Source: Euzebya sp.
GTDB lineage: Bacteria; Actinomycetota; Nitriliruptoria; Euzebyales; Euzebyaceae
Direction of reading: 5' to 3'
DNA length: 64,000 nucleotides
Assembly: GCF_964222135.1 (NCBI RefSeq)
Contig: NZ_CAXQBR010000021.1
Coordinates: 43,730-107,729 of the forward strand
The notes beneath the pieces are model-generated. The model saw only the letters and a list, made by a program, of their open reading frames with translations. It was not told the origin of the DNA and did not search any database. Shown one piece after another: positions 53,499 to 62,021 of this stretch. The translations under genes were made by a program, and so were the position numbers. Every line of letters begins with the position of its first letter. Position 1 is the first letter of the stretch.

Positions 53499-55655
53499 GT
53501 GACGACGTCAACCCCGCCGACCCCGCGACACCGGTCGCCGCGACCGCCCCAGCCCCGCGGCCCGGACGGCAGGTTCCGACGGACCCCGACGGTCGACCTC
53601 GACGACCCCTCGCTGTTCAGCAACCGCGAGCTGTCCTGGCTCGAGTTCAACCGCCGGGTCCTGGCGCTGGCCGCGGACACCTCCATCCCGCTCCTCGAGC
53701 GGCTCCGGTTCATCGCCATCTTCTCGAGCAACCTGGACGAGTTCTTCATGGTGCGGGTGGCCGGCCTGCAGGACCAGGTCGCCGCCGGCCTGCAGAAGCG
53801 GACCCCCGACGGGATGTCCGCGGTCGAGCAGCTGGAGGCGATCTCCCGCCGGGTCCGGCCGATGCTGGACCAGTCCACGCACCTGGTGCACGAGGAGATC
53901 CTCCCGCTCCTCGCCCGCCGCGGGGTGGGGGTCGTGCACGTGGCCGACCTCGACGAGCGGGCGCTGCACCGCTTCGAGCAGGTGTTCGCCGAGCAGGTGT
54001 TCCCCGTCCTGACGCCGCTCGCGGTCGATCCGGGTCACCCGTTCCCGTACATCTCGAACCTGGCGACCTCCCTCGCCGTGACGGTGCGCGACGCGAAGAC
54101 GGGGCACGTGAAGCTCGCCCGCGTGAAGATCCCGGCGGTGCTGCCGCGCTTCTGGCAGGTGCCGGGCACCTCCCGGGCGTGGGTGCCGCTCGAGGAGCTG
54201 ATCCGCTGGCGCCTCGACGCGCTGTTCCCCGGCATGGAGGTCGTCGACGCGCACCTGTTCCGGGTCACCCGCAACGCCGACGTCGCCGTCGACGAGGACG
54301 AGGCCGAGGACCTGCTCCTCGCCATCCAGGAGCAGCTGTCACGGCGCCGCTTCGGCGCGGTCGTGCGCCTCGAGGTCGCCGACGACATGCCCGCGGAGAC
54401 CGTCGCCCGGCTGCAGGAGGAGCTCGAGATCTCCCCGGTCCACACCTACGCGGTCCGGGGTCTGATGGGCCGCGCGGACCTCACCCAGCTGGCCGACCTC
54501 GACCAGCCGACCCTGCGGTACGAGCCCTGGTCCCCCGTCCCGCACCCGCGGCTGCTGCCGGCTGACGACGGGACGCCGGTGGGCCCGGCGAAGATGTTCG
54601 CCGAGATCACGGCGGGCGACCTGCTGCTCCGCCACCCCTACCAGTCCTTCGCGAGCTCCGTCGAGCGGTTCATCACGGCCGCCGCGGAGGACCCCGACGT
54701 CCTCGCGATCAAGCAGACGCTCTACCGCACCTCGGGCGACCCACCGATCGTGACGGCCCTGACCCACGCCGCCGAGGCCGGCAAGCAGGTCGTCGCCCTG
54801 GTGGAGCTGAAGGCCCGCTTCGACGAGGAGGCCAACATCGGCTGGGCCAGGGTGCTCGAGCGCGCGGGCGTCCACGTCGTCTACGGGCTGGTCGGGTTGA
54901 AGACCCACGCGAAGACGTCGCTCGTCGTCCGACGCGAGGGCGACCACATCCGGCGCTACGTCCACCTCGGCACGGGCAACTACCACCCGAAGACGGCCCG
55001 GCTGTACACCGATCTCGGCCTGCTCACCGACGACGAGGCGATCGCCGAGGACGTCACCCAGCTGTTCAACTACCTGACCGGCTACGCCCGCCACGACGAC
55101 TACCAGGCCCTGCTGGTGGCCCCCGTGGCCCTCCGGGATCGCCTGCGGGACCTGATCGCCGCCGAGACCGCCAAGGGATCCGACGGCCTGATCCGGCTGA
55201 AGCTGAACTCGCTGGCGGACCGCCAGCTCATCACCGACCTGTACCGAGCCAGCCGCGCAGGGGTCCGCATCGACCTGATCATCCGCGGCATCTGCGGGCT
55301 GCGGCCCGGCATCCCCGGGGTGTCGGACACGATCCGGGTCATCTCCGTCGTGGGGCGGCTCCTCGAGCACGAGCGGATCCTCCAGTTCGGCGATCGGATC
55401 TGGATCGGCTCGGCGGACTGGCTCCCGCGCAACCTCGACCGCCGCGTCGAGGCCATGGTGCCGATCGTCGACCCGGACCTCCGCGACGAGCTGCGCGAGA
55501 TCCTCGACCGCACCTGGGAGGACGGCCGCCAGGCGTGGCACCTCCGCTCCGACGGGTCCTGGACCCGTCCGGACGCCAGCGCCGGGCCCGCCAGCCAGGA
55601 GGTGTTCATGGCGGAGGCCACGGCCGCCGCGCAGGCCGCCCACGGCGAGGGATGA
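53499..55655 (+). CDS. ppk: Polyphosphate kinase 1
   Basis: About 718 residues. Reversibly makes polyphosphate from ATP. The N-terminal region has FSNRELSWLEFNRRVLALAADTSIPLLERLRFIAIFSSNLDEFFMVRVAGL; the catalytic core has LRHPYQSFASSVERFITAAAEDPDVLAIKQTLYRTSGD, ELKARFDEEANIGWARVLERAGVHVVYGL, the phosphorylated His in GLKTHAKTSLVVRRE, VHLGTGNYHPKTARLYTDLGL, and LNSLADRQLITDLYRASRAGVRIDLIIRGIC. Length and motifs are complete. Followed at 9 bp by an unrelated binding lipoprotein gene. PPK1 is usually induced by phosphate or nutrient limitation; no PHO-box was recognised here. Confidence 0.96.
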   Translation: MTTSTPPTPRHRSPRPPQPRGPDGRFRRTPTVDLDDPSLFSNRELSWLEFNRRVLALAADTSIPLLERLRFIAIFSSNLDEFFMVRVAGLQDQVAAGLQKRTPDGMSAVEQLEAISRRVRPMLDQSTHLVHEEILPLLARRGVGVVHVADLDERALHRFEQVFAEQVFPVLTPLAVDPGHPFPYISNLATSLAVTVRDAKTGHVKLARVKIPAVLPRFWQVPGTSRAWVPLEELIRWRLDALFPGMEVVDAHLFRVTRNADVAVDEDEAEDLLLAIQEQLSRRRFGAVVRLEVADDMPAETVARLQEELEISPVHTYAVRGLMGRADLTQLADLDQPTLRYEPWSPVPHPRLLPADDGTPVGPAKMFAEITAGDLLLRHPYQSFASSVERFITAAAEDPDVLAIKQTLYRTSGDPPIVTALTHAAEAGKQVVALVELKARFDEEANIGWARVLERAGVHVVYGLVGLKTHAKTSLVVRREGDHIRRYVHLGTGNYHPKTARLYTDLGLLTDDEAIAEDVTQLFNYLTGYARHDDYQALLVAPVALRDRLRDLIAAETAKGSDGLIRLKLNSLADRQLITDLYRASRAGVRIDLIIRGICGLRPGIPGVSDTIRVISVVGRLLEHERILQFGDRIWIGSADWLPRNLDRRVEAMVPIVDPDLRDELREILDRTWEDGRQAWHLRSDGSWTRPDASAGPASQEVFMAEATAAAQAAHGEG

Positions 55656-55664
55656 GGGACCGCC

Positions 55665-57164
55665 GTGCCGCCACCACGTGCGCTGGTCGGGTTGGTCGTG
55701 GGCACCGCCCTGGCGCTCGGCACGGCGGCGTGCTCCGAACCGCCGCCCCGGACGTCGCTCCGCACGGGGATCGTCGGTGACCGCACCGCCGAGCTGACCG
55801 TGTGGCTGGGTCCCCAGGACAGCCTGCACCCCCAGGACACCTCCCCGCACCTCGCCGCGGCGATCGCCACCCCGCTGGTCGCCACCGATCCGGCCAGCCG
55901 ACTGCCCACCTGGGGCCCCGACGTGCCCGGAGCCCTGCTCTCCGCCATCTCGAGCCCCGATCTGCAGCGCTGGGAGCTGACGATCACCGAGGGGCGCCGG
56001 TGGGCGGACGGCACCCCGATCACCGCCGCCGACCTGGTCCGGGGGTGGGAGCGGTCCATCGACCGCGGGGTGCCCCTGCTGTCGACGGTCGAGGGGCTGC
56101 GCGCCGTCGACGACCGGACGGTCGCCGTCCGCCTGACCGCACCGTTCGGTCAGCTCCCCCTGCTGCTCGGCGACCAGGCCTTCCTGCCGGTGCACCCCGA
56201 GGCGGCGGAGGATCAGCCGATCGGCGACGGGCCCTACGCGGTCGTCGAGACATCCGACGACCGGCTCGTCCTGGCCCTCGTGGCCGACCACCCGCTCGCC
56301 GCGGACGGTGCAGCCACCCCCATCCTGGTGGACACGACACGAGAGCCCGGCCCGGACGTCGACGTGGCCGTCGGGGACGACGGTCAGCCGACCCCGCCGG
56401 CGGGCATCGGCGCCGCCAACCGGCCTGCGCTGGTCCGCGCACCCGGACGGCAGCTGGCCCACCTCGGCCTCCCGCTCGACGAACCTGCCTTCGCCGACGT
56501 CGACGTGCGCACGGCCCTGTCGCTGTCGCTCGACGTCCCGGCGATCGCTGCCGACGTGGCGGGCGACGCGGTCATCCCGGCCGACCGCCTGATCGGCCCG
56601 GGCCTCCCCAGGGATGACGACGTGACCTGCGCGGCCTGCCGGCACGACCCCGAGCGGGCGAGGCAGCTGTGGGGCGACGGCATCGACGGCCCCCTCACCC
56701 TGTGGTTCGCCAGCGACGGCGGGCACGACGAGCTGGTCGACGCCGTCGCCGGGGCGTGGCGGGAGGTGCTCGGCGTCGAGGACATCCAGCTGGCCAGCGA
56801 ACCCGGCGCGGACCTGCTCGGCCGGCTGGCCGACGGCGACGTCACCGGTCCGTTCCGGCTCACCTGGCAGGCCGACGTGCCCGCCGCCGTCCGGGTCCTC
56901 GAGCCGCTGTTCGCCTCCCAGGGAGCGGCCAACGACGTCAGGCTCCGCGACGAGGCGATCGACGACCTCCTGGCCCGGGCCGGCGGCGAGCGGGACCTGG
57001 ACGACAGCCTCGCGGGCTACGCAGCCGTCGAGCAGGCCGTCCTCGACGAGGTGGCGGTCATCCCCCTGTGGTTCTCGACGATCCCGCTGGCCGCCTCGGC
57101 CGACGTCACCGGGGTCGGTCTCGACGGCGCCGGCCGGCTGGACTGGACCGCACTCGGCGGATGA
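55665..57164 (+). CDS. Solute-binding lipoprotein, family 5 (oligopeptide type)
   Basis: A 499-residue extracellular binding protein. Lipoprotein signal LVGLVVGTALALGTAAC (lipobox TAAC at about residues 20-23). The family-5 features include TVWLGPQDSLHPQDTS, the opening WELTITEGRRWADGTPITAADLVRGWERSI and the C-terminal VIPLWFSTIPLAASADVTGV. An unusual CAAC motif (DDVTCAACRHDPERARQLW) lies in the middle. GTG at 55665 follows GAGGGA. The adjacent convergent gene encodes a homologue with CELC at the matching place, so the two are a duplicated pair. No ABC permease or ATPase gene is nearby, so the transport partner is unknown. Confidence 0.85.
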   Translation: MPPPRALVGLVVGTALALGTAACSEPPPRTSLRTGIVGDRTAELTVWLGPQDSLHPQDTSPHLAAAIATPLVATDPASRLPTWGPDVPGALLSAISSPDLQRWELTITEGRRWADGTPITAADLVRGWERSIDRGVPLLSTVEGLRAVDDRTVAVRLTAPFGQLPLLLGDQAFLPVHPEAAEDQPIGDGPYAVVETSDDRLVLALVADHPLAADGAATPILVDTTREPGPDVDVAVGDDGQPTPPAGIGAANRPALVRAPGRQLAHLGLPLDEPAFADVDVRTALSLSLDVPAIAADVAGDAVIPADRLIGPGLPRDDDVTCAACRHDPERARQLWGDGIDGPLTLWFASDGGHDELVDAVAGAWREVLGVEDIQLASEPGADLLGRLADGDVTGPFRLTWQADVPAAVRVLEPLFASQGAANDVRLRDEAIDDLLARAGGERDLDDSLAGYAAVEQAVLDEVAVIPLWFSTIPLAASADVTGVGLDGAGRLDWTALGG

Positions 57165-57184
57165 CCGTGCGGCGGACGGGACCC

Positions 57185-57205
57185 CGTCAGCCCACCAGGC
57201 TGACG
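57185..57205. terminator. Hairpin between convergent binding-protein genes
   Basis: CGTCAGCC (57185-57192) pairs with GGCTGACG (57198-57205) around CACCA. It overlaps the last codons of the minus-strand gene and could end transcription of the plus-strand unit. Confidence 0.5.
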
Positions 57206-58863
57206 CGGGTCAGGTCCACCAGCCCCATCGGCCCGTAGCGCAGATCCCGCACACGCTCGGCGACCACCACCGCGTGGCGGTAGGTGAACAGCGGGACCAC
57301 GACGTGGTCGCGGTTGAGGGCCAGCGACTCGACCCGGCGGAGGAGGTCCTGGCGCTGCTGGTCGTCGCCGGTCGCGGCGGCCTGGTCCAGGAGGCTGTTG
57401 ACCTGGGCGTTGTCGTAGCGCATGTAGTTCATCCCGCCGCGAGCCGGCACCTCGTCGCCGTGCAGCAGCGGGTACAGGACCGACAGCCCCGACGGGACGT
57501 CGGCGACGAGGGGCAGGCGGAACAGACCGGCCTCCCCGGTCTCGAGCAGGTCCTGGTACGCCGCGAGGTCCGGCGGGGGCCGTCGGCCGTTCGACACGAG
57601 GCGGACCCCGATGCCGCTCAGCGCCGCCCTGATCGCGTTGCGGATGCGCTCGTGGCCACCCTCGGCGTTGAACCAGATCGCCAGCTCGTCGACGTCGGCG
57701 TCCTCCAGCCGCTGCTGCGCACCCGTCGTGTTGAACGTGCACAGCTCGCAGGTGTCGGCACGGGCGCCGGGGAGGGACGGGGGCAGCAGACCGGTGGCGG
57801 GGTCGAGGTTGCCGCCCTCGTTCGCCGCCGCCAGGCCCGCCCGGTCCACCACCAGGCTGACCGCCTCGCGGACGGCCACGTCGTCGTACGGCGGCACCGC
57901 CGGGTTCATCGCCAGGAGGTACACCTCCGGCCGCCGCCCGGTGATCAGACCCGGACCGTCCCACTCCCCTCCCCGTGCCGGGTACTCCTCGGCGGCCAGC
58001 GCCAGCGCGTCGCTCGGCACCGGCGAGAGGTCCCGTCGTCCCTGGGTGAACGCGAGGTAGTTGATGTCGAGGTCGCCGATGCGGAACAGCACCTCCGCGA
58101 TGCCGCCCTCGGCCCGATCGCCGTTGCGCCACCCCTCCCACGCGGCGGCGCGGATGAAGTCACCCCTCGCCCAGGGCTCGGTCAGCGCGAAGGGGCCGTT
58201 GCCGAGCGGCTGGCTGCGCCACCCCTCCTCGTCCCGCTCGCGTTGGCCGCGGTGCACCGGACCCAGCGCCGGGTGCCCGACCACGGTGGCGAAGTCCGCG
58301 CGCGGCCGGGTGAGGGACACCTCGAGCGTCAGGTCGTCCACGACGCGGACGCCGGCCAGGTCGACGCCGTCCCCGTCGCGCGCGGCCTCGTAGCCGACGA
58401 CGTCGGCGAGCAGGTAGCCGTAGCCGCCCTCGGCCACCAGCGTCGCCCAAGCCGCGGCGAAGTCGGCCGCCGTGACCGATGTCCCGTCGTGGAACGACGC
58501 GCCCGGCCGGAGGGTGAAGCGCCACTCCACCAACGCGTCGTCAGCCGACCACGTGGTCGCCGCGGACGGCTGCGGGCTGCCGGCGTCGTCCCAGGCGGTC
58601 AGGGAGTCGAAGGCCGCGTCCACGACCGCCTGGTCGTCCGGGGTCGCCGCGAGCGGGGGGACGATGGCCGTCGGCGACCCGATGCCGTAGCGGAACGTCC
58701 CGCCGCCGGGTCCGGTCGGGGTCGCGATCGGCTCGTCGCGCCCCGTCGGGACGGCCGGGCCGTCAGGCGCCGCGGTGCACGAGGCTGCGGTCGTGGCGAC
58801 CAGCGCGACCAGCACGGCGACGGCGCGCCAGCCCCTGCACCCGCGACCCCGCGGAGGGATCAC
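57187..58863 (-). CDS. Solute-binding lipoprotein, family 5, second copy
   Basis: About 558 residues. Signal WRAVAVLVALVATTAASC (lipobox AASC at about residue 29) then GGGTFRYGIGSPTAIVPPLAATPDDQAVVDAAFDSL, WRFTLRPGASFHDGTSVTAADFAAAW and NGPFALTEPW, as in OppA/DppA-type binding proteins. The segment DTCELCTFNTTGAQQRLED...LAIWFNAEGGHERIRNAI lines up with CAAC...LTLWFASDGGHDELVDAV of the convergent neighbour. GTG at 58863 was chosen to give a proper lipoprotein signal; longer forms run back through secG in another frame. It is 32 bp downstream of secG and probably co-transcribed. Confidence 0.85.
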   Translation of the reverse strand: MIPPRGRGCRGWRAVAVLVALVATTAASCTAAPDGPAVPTGRDEPIATPTGPGGGTFRYGIGSPTAIVPPLAATPDDQAVVDAAFDSLTAWDDAGSPQPSAATTWSADDALVEWRFTLRPGASFHDGTSVTAADFAAAWATLVAEGGYGYLLADVVGYEAARDGDGVDLAGVRVVDDLTLEVSLTRPRADFATVVGHPALGPVHRGQRERDEEGWRSQPLGNGPFALTEPWARGDFIRAAAWEGWRNGDRAEGGIAEVLFRIGDLDINYLAFTQGRRDLSPVPSDALALAAEEYPARGGEWDGPGLITGRRPEVYLLAMNPAVPPYDDVAVREAVSLVVDRAGLAAANEGGNLDPATGLLPPSLPGARADTCELCTFNTTGAQQRLEDADVDELAIWFNAEGGHERIRNAIRAALSGIGVRLVSNGRRPPPDLAAYQDLLETGEAGLFRLPLVADVPSGLSVLYPLLHGDEVPARGGMNYMRYDNAQVNSLLDQAAATGDDQQRQDLLRRVESLALNRDHVVVPLFTYRHAVVVAERVRDLRYGPMGLVDLTRVSLVG

Positions 58864-58895
58864 GCCGGGGGGCGGCCCACCCGCGGACCTGGTCC

Positions 58896-59126
58896 CTACA
58901 CCAGCCGCAGCGCCAGCACCATCGTCGTCATCGCGAAGACGACCGCGGTGATGACGGTCAGGCGGTCGAGGTTCTTCTCCGCCATGGTGGACCCGCCAGC
59001 GCTGCCCACCGCGCCGCCGCCGAACATGTCCGACAGCCCGCCGCCCCTCCCCGACTTGAGCAGGATGAAGAGGATCAGCAGCAGGGACACGATGACGTGC
59101 AGGACGACGAGGGCGATGGTGAGCAC
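58896..59126 (-). CDS. secG: Preprotein translocase subunit SecG
   Basis: A 76-residue two-helix membrane protein: helix 1 LTIALVVLHVIVSLLLILFILL, the conserved loop KSGRGGGLSDMFGGGAVGSAGGSTMAEKNLDRLTV, helix 2 ITAVVFAMTTMVLALRLV. SecG helps SecYE in protein export. It starts with GTG at 59126. In many actinobacteria secG directly follows gap-pgk-tpiA; here an M56/BlaI pair lies in between. Confidence 0.95.
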   Translation of the reverse strand: MLTIALVVLHVIVSLLLILFILLKSGRGGGLSDMFGGGAVGSAGGSTMAEKNLDRLTVITAVVFAMTTMVLALRLV

Positions 59127-59194
59127 TTGGGACGGCCTTCGGCGGGATGGCGGGTCGACGGGCGACCGTCGATCCTAGCCCGAGCACGCGCCGT

Positions 59195-59236
59195 CGGTCA
59201 CCCCCTGCCGGTCACCCCCTGCCGGTCATCCCTGGG
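59195..59236. repeat. 14-bp tandem repeat (three units) at the end of the M56 gene
   Basis: Two exact units CGGTCACCCCCTGC (59195-59208 and 59209-59222) and a third with changes (59223-59236). On the minus strand every unit contains TGAC; the M56 stop codon lies in the third unit and the other TGAs follow in a different phase every 14 bp. Confidence 0.7.
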
Positions 59237-60680
59237 GGTGCACCAGGAAGAAGCCGACGCGGCTGCCGGATGCCTCGACCCCCCACAGCGGCTGGGCGCT
59301 CGGCGGCGTCGGCGCACCGCCCACCGACGGCTGCCACACCCGCCCGCCGGCCTGCCAGCCCGGGGCGCGCGGCGGCAGGGTCGGGGCGGTCTGGCTACGC
59401 CACTCGGCCCCGGACTCGAGCAGCACGCAGTCGGTGCAGGTCTCGGCCGTCGAGGCCGTGTAGCCGGCGACCGCCTCGGACGCCTCGGCCAGCGGCGAGG
59501 GGTTGGCGGCCAGCGCCCCGAACGTGGCCATGGCGGGTGAGACGACCGGCTGGGCGGGCGGGCGGGTCCACTGGGCCAGCAGCAGCTCGCCGTTCACCTG
59601 CGCGGGCAGCAGGACCGTCATCCCGGTCGCGACCACGACGGCGGCCATGGCGGCGGTCAACTCGATGCGCTGGCGCCGGAGGGTCAGCGGTGCCCCGCGC
59701 TCGATCAGGCGCACGACGCGCTCGGCGATCTGCTTCGCGCCGCGCGACAGCGATCCCTGCCGGAGGAGGCGCGTGGGCAGACCCGCGGGCACCGGCAACG
59801 CCGGTGAGGGGACCATCGTCGCGCAGGCCATCGCCGCGACCTGGGGTCTGGCGTGGTCCTTGGAGCCCTGCCACACCTTGAGGATCGACGACGCCAGCGC
59901 GGCCGGTCGGCCGGTGGCATCCGACGCCAGGTCGTCGGCGGAGTGCTCCTGCTCGTGGCGCAGCCAGCGGGCCGCCAGGTTCATCGGGGGGATGAAGAAG
60001 GTGAGGTCGCGGATGACGCCGACGACGGTGTTGACCAGCACGTCGCGGCGGGCGAGGTGGGCGAGCTCGTGGGCGAGCAGGCCTTCGAGCTCGCGGGCGT
60101 CGAGCTCGTCGAGCAGGTCGGGGTCGACCGCGACGACGGGACGGCGGAGCCGGGCGGTGAACGCGCCGCCGGGGCAGCGCCGGACCAGCAGCAGCGGCGG
60201 TGCCTCGATCCCGAGCTTCGAGGAGATCCGCCGGACCAGCGCGGTCATCTGCGGGTCGTCGCAGCGCTGGGCGAGCGCGACGTACCGGGCGATCACCCAG
60301 TGGCCGAGCAGTCGGCGGATCACGAGATACGACGCGATCCCGACGTAGGCGACGAGCAGCCACTCGAGGCGGCGCACGGTCACCTCGGCGCCGAACACCT
60401 CGATCGGCTGGCCCTCGGCCGAGCTGACGAGCAGCGCCGGCAGGAAGCTCGATCCGGGGGCCGTGCAGGCCAGCGCGGCCGCGGCGGCGGCGATCACCGG
60501 CGCCAGCACCAGCGTCCGGCGCGCACGCCCGCTCTTGATCACCCCGAGCTTGGCCGCCACCGCCGCCAACACCGCGGCGACGACGGACCCGAGGAGGGCG
60601 CGCGCAGCGAAGGACTGCATGCTTATGGCCACGCCGAGGCCTTCGGCGATGTCGGCGATCCCGGCCGGGGAGCTCTCCAT
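59226..60680 (-). CDS. M56-family membrane metallopeptidase (BlaR1/MecR1-like)
   Basis: A 484-residue protein with about four membrane helices (near 25-45, 58-75, 105-125, 230-245 and one near 345) and the M56 peptidase motif HELAHLARRD (zinc His residues) with the downstream Glu region RHEQEHSADDLASD. The C-terminal 110 residues are outside and contain a C-x-x-C pair (ETCTDCVLL) but no penicillin-binding domain, so the signal is not a beta-lactam in the BlaR1 manner. It probably cleaves the BlaI-type repressor coded 48 bp upstream. Start ATG at 60680. Confidence 0.87.
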   Translation of the reverse strand: MESSPAGIADIAEGLGVAISMQSFAARALLGSVVAAVLAAVAAKLGVIKSGRARRTLVLAPVIAAAAAALACTAPGSSFLPALLVSSAEGQPIEVFGAEVTVRRLEWLLVAYVGIASYLVIRRLLGHWVIARYVALAQRCDDPQMTALVRRISSKLGIEAPPLLLVRRCPGGAFTARLRRPVVAVDPDLLDELDARELEGLLAHELAHLARRDVLVNTVVGVIRDLTFFIPPMNLAARWLRHEQEHSADDLASDATGRPAALASSILKVWQGSKDHARPQVAAMACATMVPSPALPVPAGLPTRLLRQGSLSRGAKQIAERVVRLIERGAPLTLRRQRIELTAAMAAVVVATGMTVLLPAQVNGELLLAQWTRPPAQPVVSPAMATFGALAANPSPLAEASEAVAGYTASTAETCTDCVLLESGAEWRSQTAPTLPPRAPGWQAGGRVWQPSVGGAPTPPSAQPLWGVEASGSRVGFFLVHPQG

Positions 60681-60728
60681 CCGGTCAGCGGTCTCCGCAG
60701 CTCGACGTCGAGGGCGCGGACATCGGGC

Positions 60729-61142
60729 CTACTCCCCCTCTTCGGCCCGCTTGGCGTCGATGCTGGCCCGCAGCGTCGCCAGCGTGGTCGCGTCCCCCGT
60801 GTCGTCGATCTTCTCGACGAAGTAGCTCATCGCCGGCTCGGGGAAGGACTGGACCAGCCAGTCCACGACCGAGGTGACCGTGGACCGCGCGTAGTCCTCG
60901 CGGCTCACGGTCGGGCGGTAGCGGTGCGCCAGCCCCGAGGTGTCGCGCTCGAGCAGGCCCTTGGCGGCCAGGCGGGCCATCGTCGTCATGATGGTCGTGT
61001 AGGCCAGGTCGCGCCGGTCGACGAGCTCGGCGTGCACATCGCGGACGGTGGCGTCCCCGAGGCGCCAGACGGTCTCCATCACGTCGGTCTCGAGCGGACC
61101 CAGCAGCCCCTGGAGGGGCTTGTTTCGCTTCGCCATGGTCAT
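60729..61142 (-). CDS. BlaI/MecI/CopY-family transcriptional repressor
   Basis: A 137-residue winged-helix repressor: LGPLETDVMETVWRLGDATVRDVHAELVDRRDLAYTTIMTTMARLAAKGLLERDTSGLAHRY, the family hallmark (recognition helix AYTTIMTTMARL), followed by a C-terminal dimerisation helix region. It should repress its own operon until cut by the M56 peptidase. ATG 61142 or 61136. A TAGGCT box lies about 50 bp upstream (complement near 61187-61192). Typical half-sites TACA/TGTA were not recognised by eye. Confidence 0.9.
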   Translation of the reverse strand: MTMAKRNKPLQGLLGPLETDVMETVWRLGDATVRDVHAELVDRRDLAYTTIMTTMARLAAKGLLERDTSGLAHRYRPTVSREDYARSTVTSVVDWLVQSFPEPAMSYFVEKIDDTGDATTLATLRASIDAKRAEEGE

Positions 61143-61218
61143 GACCCCGGTCGTCGTGCGGTGGTGGCGCGCGCGCGCGAACCACAGCCTACTACCGACC
61201 GGCGGCCCGGGGCAGGCG

Positions 61219-61992
61219 TCAGAGCCGGGCGAAGCGGGCGATCACCGCGAAGTCGTCGGCGGTGAGGCTCGCCCCGCCGACGAGCGCGCCGTCGATCTCG
61301 GGCTGGTCCATCAGCTCGCGCACGTTGCCGGGCTTCACGCTGCCGCCGTACTGGATCCGGACCGCGTCCGCCGTGGCGTCGCCGTGGAGGGACCGGACGG
61401 TCGCGCGGACCGTGCCGCAGCCGGCGTCGGCGTCGGATGGGAGCGCCGTCCGGCCGGTGCCGATCGCCCAGATCGGCTCGTACGCGATCACCATGCCCGC
61501 GACCGCGTCGGCGCCGATGCCGGCCAGGCTGTCGGTGACCTGCCGGGTCAGCACCTCCTCGGTCTCCTCGGCGTCCCGCTGCGCCTCGGTCTCGCCGACG
61601 CAGAGGATCGGGGTCATCCCGGCGGCCAGGATCGCCTTGACCTTCTTGTTGACGACCTCGTCGGTCTCCCCGAACAGGGTGCGGCGCTCGGAGTGGCCCG
61701 CCAGGACGTAGTCGCACGCGAGCGCGGCCAGCATCGACGGGGCGATCTCGCCGGTGTAGGCGCCGGAGTCCTCCCAGTGGCAGCTCTGCGCACCGAGCTG
61801 GAGGGACAGGCCGTCGCCGTCGATCAGCGTCTGGATCGAGCGGAGGGCAGTGAACGGCGGGATCACGGCCACGTCGGTCGACTCGTAGTCCTCCGGCGTG
61901 AGGTGGTACACGAGGTTCTGGACCAGCTGGATGCCCTCGAGGTGGGTCAGGTTCATCTTCCAGTTGCCGGCCATCAGCGGCTTGCGGGGCAC
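61219..61992 (-). CDS. tpiA: Triosephosphate isomerase
   Basis: A 257-residue TIM-barrel enzyme interconverting dihydroxyacetone phosphate and glyceraldehyde-3-phosphate. Catalytic residues are visible: Lys in MAGNWKMN, His in LAGHSERR, Glu in AYEPIWAIGTG; the phosphate loop is in YGGSVKPGN. GTG at 61992 follows AGAGGA at 5 bp; a longer frame to 62553 lies within pgk and is rejected. It follows pgk at 29 bp and belongs to the gap-pgk-tpiA operon. Confidence 0.96.
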   Translation of the reverse strand: MPRKPLMAGNWKMNLTHLEGIQLVQNLVYHLTPEDYESTDVAVIPPFTALRSIQTLIDGDGLSLQLGAQSCHWEDSGAYTGEIAPSMLAALACDYVLAGHSERRTLFGETDEVVNKKVKAILAAGMTPILCVGETEAQRDAEETEEVLTRQVTDSLAGIGADAVAGMVIAYEPIWAIGTGRTALPSDADAGCGTVRATVRSLHGDATADAVRIQYGGSVKPGNVRELMDQPEIDGALVGGASLTADDFAVIARFARL

Positions 61993-62021
61993 GGGTGTCC
62001 TCTCGGTGGCGGGGTTGTCGG

